A DNA stretch of 64,000 nt, taken from the NCBI RefSeq assembly GCF_030272615.1, contig NC_081410.1:138610849-138674848 (forward strand), written 5' to 3'. The position numbers and the translations under genes are program-made. A model generated the notes under the pieces. That model was not told the DNA's origin and searched no databases. It saw nothing but the letters and a program-made list of their open reading frames with translations. Below, in pieces: positions 35,275 through 46,428 of this stretch (positions are counted from its first letter, which is position 1; each line of letters opens with the position of its first letter). This DNA comes from Cryptomeria japonica (taxonomy: Eukaryota > Streptophyta > Pinopsida > Cupressales > Cupressaceae).

Positions 35275-36813
35275 ACAATTGGCTACTTCTTTTTGTGGAA
35301 GAGAGAGCCACAGGCTACCTATTAGGGTTTCTATTCCTTTGTTGTAATTGAAAGATAAAATGATGCAAGTTCAATTCCTAACCCCAAAGTGCAAGTATGA
35401 ACTAATAACAAGATTGCAGAATTGAGTTTAAACAATGAAAAGCTGTAAACACAAGGACCAGACAAGAATGCAAATGCGTACCCGAAGTCAAAATCAGAGT
35501 GAAAATGTTCAGGACGAGGCCACGGGCGCCACTGTCCCGATTCTACCCCTGAAACTGCTCCTGAAACTTCTGTTTTGCAACCTGAAAGCTGTCAGAAACT
35601 TGTTGTCTGACAGAGGGACCAGGGCGGCCAGCACCACTCTCCCAAGGACCAGGGCACCCCATGCCCCTATCTTGGTCTTTTGCTCTGAAACTTGGTGTGA
35701 AGTTTTGTCTCGGTCTGCTTCCATCGGATCTGCAACTTGCAGCGTCGTCTGAATCCCGAAATCTACACTTATATCTGAAAAGGTATGGTGGGCGGCTATA
35801 GAGGGTTTTGCCTTAGTCAAACCCCTGCTTTGGTGATTTCCACCTCCACGAATAGCCAAGTTGTATTATAAAAGTAGTGTGTGTGCAGACCTTGTGTGTG
35901 TGCAAGATCCTAAAATGCAAGTAAGCAAACTAGAGCAACCTAGAAAGTAAACCCTAATTGCTTGTAAATGATAATGTAAATGCTCCAAATCAAGATGCCA
36001 AGTGATCTAAAGCATGAATACAAATGATATAATGAGGCTTATGCAAAGACATGAAAACAACATGAAATCATACCCAACCCCAAGGGAGGGGTACAAGCCA
36101 ATCTTCAGTCGGTGATCCCCTATTGCTCTTCAATGCCTTCAAAGCCCTAAATGGATGAATGAAATTGATGAATGCTTGATGGATGGATGCTGAGTGTTGT
36201 TGAAGTCTTCAAAGATCTACTCTTTCGCTGCATAGAAGGTCCTAAAACCAAAATTCTGATCCTTTCAAATGGAGAAAGAGAGCTCTTATATACGAAACCC
36301 TAGGTCGTAATTTCAACTTTTGGCCAACCTAGAGATTGAATCTCCCGCCAATTTCTTGGGGTTAAGCTTTATTTTATGATTGGATTGTGCTCCTAAAATT
36401 TCAGGAAAAATGTCCGGGACCATGTGCACTCCGGGCGCCATGGTCCCGGCAACTTTTCACCAAATTTTCAGGGCCGTTGGATATGATGATTTTAGAGAGA
36501 ATCCCGAAGTTACAGGTGATTTTGAGATGTTTTGACCCCCGAAATCAAGCCCCCAAGTTCAAAATAGGACCTAATTAGGGTTTTTGATTAAATGATGTAT
36601 TGGAGGAATAAAATGAAAAGGGCACACTTTAATGAAAGGGCCCCAACTTTATGATGTGGAAGATGATGAAATAGAACCTTAGACCTAATTAATTTAATTA
36701 ATTAAGTGCTAAAGGGGAAATGCAATGCAAAATGCAAAATGCGCCAAGGCAGGTGCTAAACTAGGTGTGAAATTGTACCACCCTAGCAAGTGCGTACAAT
36801 TTACGACGCTACA
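35184..36813 (-). repeat. 5' LTR of element II
   Basis: Near-identical to 31058-32656, with a 31-bp longer segment around 35630-35665 that duplicates the GGACCAGGGC motif. It ends CGACGCTACA followed by the CTGAC duplication. Confidence 0.9.
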
Positions 36814-36824
36814 CTGACATTGGT

Positions 36825-37105
36825 ACAAGATACGTCGATATGGTTAGCATGATGTGCCCTGCCAAGAGCCATATGATAGGGAATGATAGGCCAGTATGGA
36901 TGACCATATGATAGGGAAAATTGGAACGTCGATATGAATAGCCATATGATAGGGAAAATTGAGACGCCGATATGGATAACTATATGATAGGGCAAAATGA
37001 TATGTCGGCATGGGTAGCAAGGTGCTGGATCACCGTGCAATAGGGCATATAAGTTAGTCGGCATGGGTAGCAACATGCTAGATTGTCATGTGATAGGGTA
37101 ATTAG
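36825..37105. repeat. Imperfect minisatellite in element I 3' region
   Basis: About six loose units of 40-60 bases are built on CATATGATAGGGNAAAATTG followed by ACGTCGATATGAATAG (variants GCCGATATGG, GTCGGCATGGGTAGCAA). The array lies just right of element II inside element I. No coding sense on either strand. Confidence 0.7.
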
Positions 37106-38340
37106 AACTGGAATATAGTAGATTTGCCTCTACCAAGGAAAGAAAGATGATGCAGATTGGAAAGATGGTTTAGCTCCCATGTAGGAAATCTTTGGAATAG
37201 ATCAAGTGGTTTTGCCCCCACTTGGGTGAACATGATAAAGAAAATGCATGAAACAACATGAAAATAAAGGCACAAATGCAGAAATGATGATATGATTGCC
37301 CCCCTTAGAATTATATGCATGGAAAGGATGTCATTCTAAGGAGAAGAAGAGTTGTGGTACGTCAACATAATGAGATGTTTTCGTGAAATGCCACCAAGAG
37401 ATAGTGACACATAAATTTCCACAACATCAAAAGATACAATACAAGAGGATAGGGGGATCCAATAGTTTGCTATCAGAACCCATAAGAGTGTCAAAAAGAC
37501 ATATAGTATCACTGCGAGATGGGTGCATCGTCATAGTGTCAAATTTCTTAGATCTGAAGAAGAGCATAGGAAGACTAAGAGAAAAATAAAATTGCAGGTC
37601 AACATGGAAGAAAGCAAAGAATGCCCCCAATGCTTTACATCATCCTCAAATGTTGAAAAGCAACATACGACAAATAGAGGAATGTGTCCACCCAAAAATC
37701 CCCTGTATCAGAGTATCTATGGAGTAACTCAAGTCCTGCAGGAGAGAACAACAGATAAAGACAGTCGACCTCCCATATCCAAGTACCTTTGGAGTGACCT
37801 AGGTCCTTCGGGAGGGAACAAGCACATAAATCAAGCATGGGGGAACACAACCACACATACATACAAGAAGATGGAGATGCATAAGAAAAGTCCTAAGGAT
37901 CAGACCCTAGGAGGGGATCGTACTGTAGAAGATCATCGTCCTCAAGAAGAGCCTCATCCTCCTAATCTAGGTCATAGGTAGAGAGGGGGCGAGCTTGGAG
38001 AGGGATGATTGCCAGCACTGCACCAGGTGCCTCACCAATAGCGAGGGAAAGAGACGAAGTAGTAGCAACACCTTTGTATTTAAGCTTAGAGGAGGTGAGA
38101 GTCAACGATCATGTAAAGATCATAGATAAGGCCAGAATGTCCTCCAGGGAGCTGAACATGCAGGCCTCCAAGGAGGAAGCAGGTGACTCACTTGGAGAGG
38201 ATGGAACAAGAACATGATTGTCGGCCTCTAGATGAGAGGCAGTAACAAACTTAGGAGAAGGCAGAGCCTTCTCGATCATGCAAACATAAATAAGAAAACC
38301 AACAAGCACAAAGGTAGGAAAAGGAAGGGATGAGGAACAA
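37106..38340 (-). other. Element I 3' internal region, no gene assigned
   Basis: Short open frames occur on both strands but none shows a known domain. The plus-strand frame 37523-37981 is low-complexity. Two degenerate repeats of GGAGTNACNTAGGTCCTNCGGGAG lie at about 37720 and 37790. RT and integrase would be expected here in an autonomous element and are not seen. Confidence 0.5.
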
Positions 38341-39510
38341 ACCTGTGTTGGTCAGTGACATCGGAACTTCGGGACAGGGTCCTGCTTGAACTTGCATTTA
38401 CATGGGATAGGAGTGTCAGGTCTCCTATCAATCATGGCAGGTTGAAGGACCCCAGGAAAGTTGTGATGAGGAAGGGGCGACAGAACAGGCAGAGAAACGA
38501 AAGTTGCACTGGACACCACCTGTGTGTGTGGCATATCCAAAGGTACAGACAAGGGCAGAGTGTTTGGTAGAGAAGTGATAAGCGAAGGCTCCGAGGAAGG
38601 AGTGATGAAGACCTGCACCCGCTTAGCGGAAGTTTCATCAAAGGTCCCTGGAGCAGTGGAAAGTGAAACTGAAATTGATGCAGAAGTGGGAGCCACCGAA
38701 GGAACAAGCTCCAAAATAGCAACACTGGAGGATGCACTAGTGGATTGTAAGACAGCATCATGTGCTCAAGCCTAGGCCTGTCAGAATTGTTTATGCTCAT
38801 GCACATGCTAGTTCTAACAAAGGTAGGGAACACCAACCATAAGGTGAGATGAATCAGAAGCATCATGCTCCATAGGAGAGGCCTCCAAGATCGGCTCAAG
38901 GATAGGAGGATGTCTAACCGATGAAGAAGGAGGGACATCCTAAATGGGCACCACATTCACAGCGATGGGCGTCCGACCTTGCTTTTCTCGAGGAGCGAGT
39001 GGAGGGATAGGAGGTGATGACGTGGTCTATGGTGTAGAAGCAAGTGGAGAGGAAGGAACTTGAGATGAGTGTTTCCCCTTCGCATAGCGAGATGGGCTAG
39101 GGATATCGGCCATGATGGGAATCTTGAAGGATAAGTGGGTCATGGACCTCGGTAGTGAAGGTGCCTTTCTGTTGGTTGCACTAGGTGCAGTTGCAGGAAC
39201 AAAGGATGCCATTGGGGTTTGCGTGGTTCTAGGCAGACGAGGAGGTCTCGATGTGGGAGTGGGTTTATCCCCGAGCCCTTGTGATGGAGGGACATGTGGC
39301 AGAACCCATTCCAAGACAAGGACCTTGGGTACAGAATTTGATGCAGGAGGCGTAAAAGGTATGGTAGGCTATGTCAACATAGAATATGACTCCCTTATCT
39401 TGTATTTATAATACACATGGTATAAAAGGTCACCGTAGGGAAGCACAGGCCCAATCAAGGTAGGCCAGAAATGATCCAAAGAGAAGTCCCCACAGGTAAT
39501 CAACGGTAGA
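38340..39510 (-). pseudogene. Pro/Ser-rich region downstream of protease, element I
   Basis: The minus strand gives long Pro/Ser/Thr-rich stretches (PTPTSRPPRLPRTTQTP near 39250; PLPHHNFPGVLQP near 38450) broken by several stops. Just after the protease segment it reads CGDFSLDHFWPTLIGPVLPY. It may be the continuation of the gag-protease polyprotein. No enzymatic domain is recognised. Confidence 0.5.
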
Positions 39511-39521
39511 TAGTCAGTTTC

Positions 39522-40245
39522 CTAGATGACATGCACTATGCCCTCATGAGGAAAATTTAAGCACTTGTGAACCATGGAAGGAACCACCTCCATGATGATC
39601 AACCATGGGATCCCGAGTCTGACTTGGAAGAGATCACACTCAGGGATGATAGTGAAAACTGAGGACATCACCTTGGGACCTACCATGACCATCAAGGTGA
39701 TGCTACCTAATGGGCTGATAGAGAATCCATGGTGGGTCCGCAAGGTAATGCGACACTCATCATAAACTGGCCTATGCCATCCATTCATGAAGAGTGTATC
39801 CTCCATGATGATATCGACTCTGCCAGAGGGGTCAACCATCACACCTGTGATAGTTTGACTGTTAAATCGAGCAGGGATATAGAGAGGAGCAGGTTCTCTA
39901 CAATATGGGGCATTGAGTGGTGTGAATGAGATAAGAATGTTAGACACCTTCCCCTTCTAGGAAGGGGGAGAGAGATAGGGGTGACAGTTACCATGTTGAC
40001 ATATGGACCATCCTCCAAGGCCAAATTAGATGTCAAAATCACATTTGTCGAGTGTGGAGGAAATGGGTTGGTATAGATTTGCAAGTCATTATTGGTTTTA
40101 TCCATGGACTTGTTTGACTTATGTTTCCTTCCATAAAATTTGATAGCCCCACTATCAATGTGGTCTTGGATAATATGTCTAAGATTATAACATCTCTCAG
40201 TGTCATGACTAGGCACACGATGGTAATGACAATATTTTGACCCAT
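39522..40245 (-). pseudogene. Retroviral-type protease-like region of element I
   Basis: Minus strand, in at least two frames. It opens with PSHDTERCYNLRHIIQDHID, the CxxLrxxIqdLID signature preceding protease in plant Ty3/gypsy polyproteins. It then has NGWHRPVYDE-like text and ends FTIIPECDLFQVRLGIPWL followed by EVVPSMVHKCLNFP, matching the conserved 'YNLILGRPWLHxxxAVPSTxHQxLKFP' block of those elements. The catalytic Asp-Thr/Ser-Gly is not clear. Stops and frame changes make it non-functional. Confidence 0.7.
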
Positions 40246-40283
40246 TGAACTAGCGAGGGTAGGGTAGGCTATCTGATAGAGGT

Positions 40284-41339
40284 TTAAGAGTAGGTAGGGT
40301 GATCAAGTTGTCTCACAACAACCATTGCATGATACTCAAATAAGAGATTCAATTTTGTGAAGACTCGATTCTGTGAAGATTGAGAGGCAGCTATTGGAGT
40401 AGTTGCTACATTAGCCACAACTTTATTCCTTTGAGACCCATTTGAGGACATGCTAGGAAAGGACCCACCATGAGGGTTTGAAGAAGAGTCTCTAAATTTA
40501 TTCATGGTGTGTTCATAATTGGTCAAGGTAGAAAACATGTTGGCAAAGTCCCGATAATGATTCAGGGACAAATTCTCCCTCAATGTCGGCTACAAGCTGC
40601 CTATGAACATACGATGTAAATTGTTATCCAGTAGGGAAAAGGGATCTTAGTTGAGATCACCTGATATCATGAGATAAAATCTATCACCTTCTTATTTGAT
40701 TTCTGCTTACAATGAATAAGGTCAAATATAGTGATCTTTTTTCCCTATGTTAGCCTAAAACCTCTTGAAAAAGAGATCCATCAGCTCGTCAAAGGTGCGG
40801 ATGGAGTGGTCAACCAGAGAATTATACCATTCCAACGCAGTCCCTTTGAGGGAATGAGTAAACTACTTAAGGAGAAAAAAGTCCACATTGTGATATTCAC
40901 TACACATGGTCATAAATGAATCGATGTGAGTGTTTGGGTCATCTTCACCACTGAACCTATCAAACATCAATAACTCAGCGGTCGTTGGAAGGATTGTATT
41001 TAGGATAGTGATGTCTAAAGGGCTCTTCCTATAGTATGTGGGTGCAGATGGTTGGACAGAAGAAGAAGCCAGAGAAGTGAGCTGCAACTGAAGCTGGACC
41101 ATGTTTTGCAGTATAGTATTCAGAACTGGGTTTGTAGGCAGAGGAGGAGGTAGTGGAGCTGCATCACCTCCCCCGCCAGACAACATGTCAATTGACATGA
41201 CACTGGCAGAGACAACTGCAATATGGGAAGCAATGAATATAGCAGTCGAGTCACTAGCCATACCTGTGTAACCTAAGGGAACAGAGGAGGCACTAATACT
41301 CGAGATGGTGGAATCCACCATGCGGGCTCCCAACCCCAA
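40284..41339 (-). pseudogene. gag: Ty3/gypsy-type gag of element I
   Basis: Minus strand, beginning near MGLGARMVDSTISS (41339). The capsid part has FDRFSGEDDPNTHIDSFMT, then KGTALEWYNSLVDHSI (after a stop at about 40862), then LSLNHYRDFANMFSTLTNYE. This order (SGxxDPxxHxxxF ... A..WYNSL) is the Retrotrans_gag pattern. Stops occur near 40862 and between 40750 and 40590. No zinc knuckle was found; the 'CxxL' protease leader follows. Confidence 0.75.
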
Positions 41340-42106
41340 GATGCTAACACTGACCTAGGACCCAAATGGATCAAACTGGGTGTCCACAAGGAGTACCTTG
41401 ACTAGGGGCACATGGTTTTTAACAATCATGGATAGGGCCCTCAAAATTTTCAGGCCTCTCCTATCAGATATCAACATGTCTCTCAATGTGCCAACGACAT
41501 TCCCGCCTTGGGGGAGGACATTATCTCGATTCAGGAATCCCTCAAAATCTCTCAGATTCTTCTCTAAAGAGTTGATCTACTCAAAATATATAGAGAGAAG
41601 AATCGTGATCAATAGCAGGAGGGGAAGACGAGGTAGAACTCCTTGGAGAGTTCGGTTGCGAATTGGAAAGCGAAGGCCCCCTAGTCAGAATAGATTACAG
41701 ACTGTGAGAGGTCAAAAACTCATTGGGATCAGATGATTAATCACCTTGCATGGTGTTGGGTAGAGGAGGGTTGTAGTGATGAGGAGGGAAGCTCCTCATA
41801 GATGACCTCCTAACTATGACTCCTATCATAGTCTAGGTAGTAAAAGTTCATAAGCTAATTAACAACCAAGTCACGGAAGAGGGACACCTATGAAGAGGGA
41901 CACCTATGCAAGTCTTTGGGAAAAAGATGTTTGTCATTTTTGGTTTTTGCTTTTGTGTTTTTTTTTTTTTTTTTAATTAATTAATTTATTTAAGTTTTTA
42001 AATGAGTGAAATGAAAATTAAAACAACTATGCTAAACTTGGAAAAGGAAATGAAATCAAACAACTAAACTATACTAGAAAAACAAACACACATGAATCCC
42101 CCTTCA
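41340..42106 (-). other. 5' leader of element I
   Basis: Between the gag start and PBS. It contains a long T-run at about 41955-41975 and Arg-rich chance frames on the plus strand. No gene is supported. Confidence 0.5.
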
Positions 42107-42123
42107 TGTCAGGTTCACCAAAA
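42107..42123 (-). other. Probable PBS of element I
   Basis: The minus strand reads TTTTGGTGAACCTGACA directly inside the 5' LTR, with TGG at the position expected for a match to the tRNA CCA end. The tRNA is not assigned. Confidence 0.6.
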
Positions 42124-43255
42124 TGTAATGGAGGGAACTTGTCACCTCAAGGATGATGAATCCCCAAGAAAAAATTATCCTTCCAATTACCTCTTCGAAC
42201 AAGTGAAACGCTAAGCTAGGGGATAACAAAATCATGCAAGGAGAGTCAAACGCCTGGAAGACACCTCTAGATGGCCCTGCAGAGTCTTCGCCCACAAGAC
42301 GAGCACATGGAGTTGGGACTCCAGCGTGACACACTATCATTTTGTATGGATGGAGTACAGAGTTTAGATAGAGATTCTTGGATGCACTGACGAATCTTAT
42401 GAATCAGCTAAATGATATTGAAAAGTTATAAAAAGTATGAAATATGAAATAGAATAAGGAAAGTAGCAGAGAATAAAGAAATCTCACAACCGGTCCATGT
42501 TGTGAAGCCTCCCATAAGATAATCTTCTCTTCACAAAGTTTCATCTACACACATGCAAGAGAGAAAATGTTGGGGGTTGCGTTTAGGAGTCTACCTAAGT
42601 CAGACCCCCATTTTGGTGTTTCCACCTCCACGGACAACCCAAAAAGCCATGAGAAAGGAAGATAATAAAGAAGATGATAAAGAAGAGTGTAAAGGAAAAT
42701 ACAAAGACAATGCTATGGTATTTGGTAATTACAAATAAACAAGATATTGGAAATGCAAGATAGAGTTAGATTACTCCCCTAGTACTTGGTAAGTGTTGGC
42801 ATGCTTGGTAAATTTGGTAGCTTGATGATGCTGCAACAATGGTGGTGGTGTCTCCAAGAGCTTCAATCTCTACGATAAAGTCTTCAATCTACTAAAAAGA
42901 TCCTTTGGAAATGTCCCAAAACCAAGGATAGGCTAAGGGATGAGCCTGGATGTTGGTGGCCGCATAGGGAGGCGTTATGATTCCTTCCTAGTGCGGGTCG
43001 TAATGCACCAATGACCACCTTCTAGTTGATAGGTTGGCAGGACGGTAGCACGCCACACAAACGTCTCCACGCTGCACCCACATCCGTGAATCTGTCAGGT
43101 TGGCAGAATTGGTAACATCTTTGAGAAAGTTGGCATAGAATTCTATGGTGGACAAAAGGACAAGTTGGCAGACCTATCCTCCAAGTAGCGTGGGGGAGGT
43201 GCCACATGTTACAATTGCCATTAAAGGTGATGAGGCTGTAATTTTTGACTCTACA
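42124..43255 (-). repeat. 5' LTR of element I
   Basis: Pairs with 29622-30741 over its full length, with many substitutions and a small duplication (GAAGATAATAAAGAAGATGA) near 42657. Ends GACTCTACA. Confidence 0.85.
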
Positions 43256-44246
43256 AAGGCGTAAAGTATGTTGTTTTGTTTTTTAACTATGGTTTAATTT
43301 AAACTATTTTGGTGGGTACACAACCCTTTCTAGGGTCAATGTCCCAGACAATTTCTCTACGGTTGCTACTCACGATGGTAGCTCTAAGAAAAAGGCTCAA
43401 GGTGGCCTATTGCTTATGGCCGAAAACATATAGGTCCTATTTCCTATCATAAGCATCATCATTGACCCATTATCAAGCATTGAAAAAATCATCAAGATAA
43501 AATGAAATTTCAAAAAATATATCTCACTCAACCAACCCTAATGGGGTTTTCTAAGATTTAACTGAGCAGATGTAAATTTATTTAAACTTTATCTTTTTAT
43601 ATTATCAATGCAAGGAGGATTACCCGCCCCTTGGATTTTAACTTCCATATGGTCCTTATTACTCCTCAACAATTTATAGGGATGATGCCACATACACCAT
43701 TGTTGCAGCTTTATTAGGCATTAAGTGCAGTAGTTCAACATGACAACATTACCCGTAAGCGTGACCCAGAGGCACCATAGATACCGAACACTACTAAGGC
43801 TTTTGTTTAGTTATCTAACTAAGTAACTTAGAAAACTTAAGTAGCACTAAGATTAAAACAACTTATGAAAGAACCTATTATTCTATTGGAAGCTTAAATA
43901 ATCATTATCCTATTGTGACTTGAAAATTGAGAAAATTATTTACAAGGACTTAAAAATTGAAAAAAACAAACCAATTCTATGAAAATGGAGAGTCACTATT
44001 ACTACTAGAAGATTAATATTCAGTTTGAGAAGGGCATCCAACTTCTAAAATATAATTTGCATGATAACAACAATTATGTAACTTGCATGATGAAATAAAT
44101 ATGTAACTTGCACAATAATAATAAATGCAAGTAAATGTAGTACTTTGGGTCAAACTCATCAAAGATCTTCATCAAAAGCTTTATCGGTGAAACCCTGAAA
44201 TAGAAGTACTTGCAAGTAAATGTAAATGAAAGACTGAAATAGAATT
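43256..44246. other. Unassigned DNA between elements I and F
   Basis: No LTR terminus, PBS or gene is recognised. Near 44089-44225 short phrases repeat (ATGTAACTTGCA; GCAAGTAAATGTA). Its last part may be the left end of the E-type LTR into which F inserted, since the duplicated GAATT lies at 44242-44246. Confidence 0.4.
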
Positions 44247-45464
44247 TGTTGGCCATTTGGTGGAATTGATTATGTGTTTCATTGATGTTTTGTCATTGAT
44301 GCCAACACTAGTTGTTTGGATGCTTTATCGACACCCTTCTGGTCTCGATAGGTTGAGTGGTTTCTGGTTGATATGGATTTGGCATGATCTGGTAGGCTCT
44401 GGTATAGTTTGGTGATGGAATTGGTTTGTTCATGATACTCATGCTCATATTTGGTCAGTTGGTTTTGGTCTGGTGATCAAATGCTATTCTGCTTGCTTAG
44501 AAGCTTAGTTTCTAGTTTCGGCGAGGGTTTCACCAGTACAAATTTTGATGAAGATCTTTGATGAATTGCATAAGTGGTGTTGGTGCAGCTTCTGATGGAG
44601 TTTTAGGATGTTGTTGGTGATCATGTTCGAGACTTGACAGATGCAGATCATTGTTATAGTGTGTGGACCTATATTGGGTCCAGGTTGATCTAGGTTATGG
44701 ATCGGCTTTAATGTAATGTGTGGATTGGACCTCTTGATGTATTTTCGAGATGTGTTATGTGTTGGATATTATTTGTTTGGTCTATGTCTGATATGGTTTG
44801 TAAATATGTAATTCTTTTATTATTTGGTGGCCGACCTAATTGTTTATGGTTGAGGGTTTGTATATATAGATGTAAGATCTCATTGTAGATCATCATGGTT
44901 ATGTTAGAGGTCATAGTCAAGGAATGCAATGTGTGAATAATATAATATCATTCAAGTAGAGGAGTTGGTCAATCAGTGGAGATCGTATTGGGTTTATGTA
45001 ATAGGATTTAGTCCTCCGGTATTGATCTTAACTGGAATTGTACTTAGGCATAGGAGATGCTATCTTTTGTAATTCAACACTTCTTTGGATTGTAGTCTGG
45101 ATTTATATGTAGTCAGTGAGGCTCCTTTTGTGATGAGAAGTACGCTCTAGGTTGTTGGCCTTCCTACAAGTGCAGGCCCCTCAATTGTAATTCACATACT
45201 TACTGCAGAAGTATTATCTGACTGTGGGTAGGCTTCCCACTGTGGTTTTTCCCTTTACAGAGTTTCCACGTACAAATATTGGTGTCATGCGGATGGTATT
45301 TATTCTGTGATTATTGTTTATGCTTAATTGGTTTAACTTCTATTTCGGTATTAATGTTTTGGGTTCCGGTATTAAAGTTTAAATTTCTAATAGTTCTGGT
45401 AATCTGTGACAACTTATTCACCCCCCCCTCTCAGTTGTGTTCCGGTTATTTGAACTATCTAACA
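44247..45464 (+). repeat. 5' LTR of element F
   Basis: 1218 bases. Contains TGTGGTTTTTCCC...AGTTTCCACGTACAAAT at 45241-45276 and CACCCCCCCCTCTCAGTTGT at 45420-45439, both shared with C, D, G and H. The pattern CACTGTGGTTTTTCCC is common in plant copia LTRs. Confidence 0.95.
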
Positions 45465-45466
45465 AT

Positions 45467-45479
45467 TGGTATCAGAGTC
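45467..45479 (+). other. tRNA-iMet primer-binding site, element F
   Basis: TGGTATCAGAGTC, two bases after the LTR end; one mismatch (C to T) from the perfect site in C and D. Confidence 0.9.
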
Positions 45480-45522
45480 TTGGTCCTCTCTACAAAAATG
45501 TTAACCTCTTGAGGAAGATCCT

Positions 45523-46428
45523 ATGGCGACTAACAGTTCAAGTTCATCTAGTTCTTCTGGAGCTATCTTTCAAAGCGATATTCCGAGGCTTGATGGAAAA
45601 AATTACACAGTATGGAAGATTTGGATGGAGACTCATCTGAAATATCTTGGCAAAGAGATTTGGGAGATCACACAAAATGGTGTCACACTTCATAATCTGG
45701 GATCTGGAAATCCTCCTCTGGCAAACCTAGACAAGGAGCTTGAGAATGATTGTAGAAAAAGAGAAGCCCTCTTGTGTGCACTTTTTGATCAACAAATAAT
45801 GGGAATAACTGACAAATCATCTAGAAAGGCTATATGGGATAATTTGGAGACTCTTAACGAAGGTGACCCTATAGTGAAGATTTCTAAACTTGATGGTTAC
45901 CGGGTGAGATATGAAAACCTGAAGATGGAGGAAGATTAAAGGATTACTGCATTCATGGAAAGCGTAAATGAGATTGTTATGGGAATTCAATGTTGTGGTG
46001 GAACTCTGAGTGAAGATGAAATTATTTTTCAAGTCCTGAGAGCCCTACCACTGGCTTATAAAATGAAGGCTACTGCTATTAATGAGTTGAGAACAATGGC
46101 TAATACATCTGTCAACAAAGATACTTTGGTTGAGAAACTATCTGCTTTTGAGCTTGAAGAATTTGGACCTTCTGAAGCTGTGAAGTTTGAACCTACTTTT
46201 CATGCATCTACATCTACAACCCGTAAGCAAGACTAGAAAGCTTTGTATGCAAAGGAATTAGAAGATATGAAGAGAGAAGATGATGAGTTTGAGCAACTTG
46301 AAGAACTATTTGGTACAAGAGTACCTAAAGGACCGATAGGAAGTAAGTATGAAGGAAAAGCACCTTTTAAATGTTTTACATGTAATAAGATTGGTCATTT
46401 TGCATCTAGATATCCTGAAAGGAATTAA
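45523..46428 (+). pseudogene. gag: Element F copia gag
   Basis: ATG at 45523 (MATNSSSSSSSSGAIF), then PRLDGKNYTVWKIWMETHLK, LDGYRVRYENLKMEED, a TAA in place of the next codon at about 45937, LPLAYKMKATAINELRTM, and a zinc knuckle CFTCNKIGHFASRY at 46370-46411 in which the last Cys has become Tyr. A stop also lies at about 46234. The domain order and spacing equal those of element C's gag. Confidence 0.9.

Larger units (their letters stand above)
31058..36813 (-). mobile_element. Element II: young, mostly non-coding LTR element nested in I
   Basis: LTRs are 31058-32656 (1599 bp) and 35184-36813 (1630 bp), TGTGTAGGGG...GACGCTACA. Target duplication CTGAC is perfect at 31053-31057 and 36814-36818. 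The LTRs are nearly identical, with about two differences in the first 150 bases; the 31-bp length difference comes mainly from an extra GGACCAGGGC-containing segment at about 35635. The internal region is only 2.5 kb, with one short reading frame and no pol. It fits the LARD class of large non-autonomous derivatives. Confidence 0.85.
29622..43255 (-). mobile_element. Element I: old gag-protease LTR element without RT/IN
   Basis: LTRs are 29622-30741 and 42124-43255, starting TGTAATGGA and ending TCTACA. Target duplication AAGGT / AAGGC (one mismatch) is at 29617-29621 and 43256-43260. The minus strand has PBS, gag, protease-like region, Pro/Ser-rich region and PPT in order. Removing nested element II leaves an element of about 7.9 kb with no RT, RNase H or integrase motif. 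The two LTRs differ at roughly one position in seven across the first 180 bases I compared, so it is old. Confidence 0.8.

Noticed and set aside
37523-37981. Plus-strand 152-codon ORF
   Set aside because: Antisense to element I, rich in Lys/Pro/His, no domain, overlaps degenerate repeats.
41380-41736. Plus-strand Arg-rich 118-codon ORF
   Set aside because: Antisense to the gag leader of element I; composition looks like a mirror frame.
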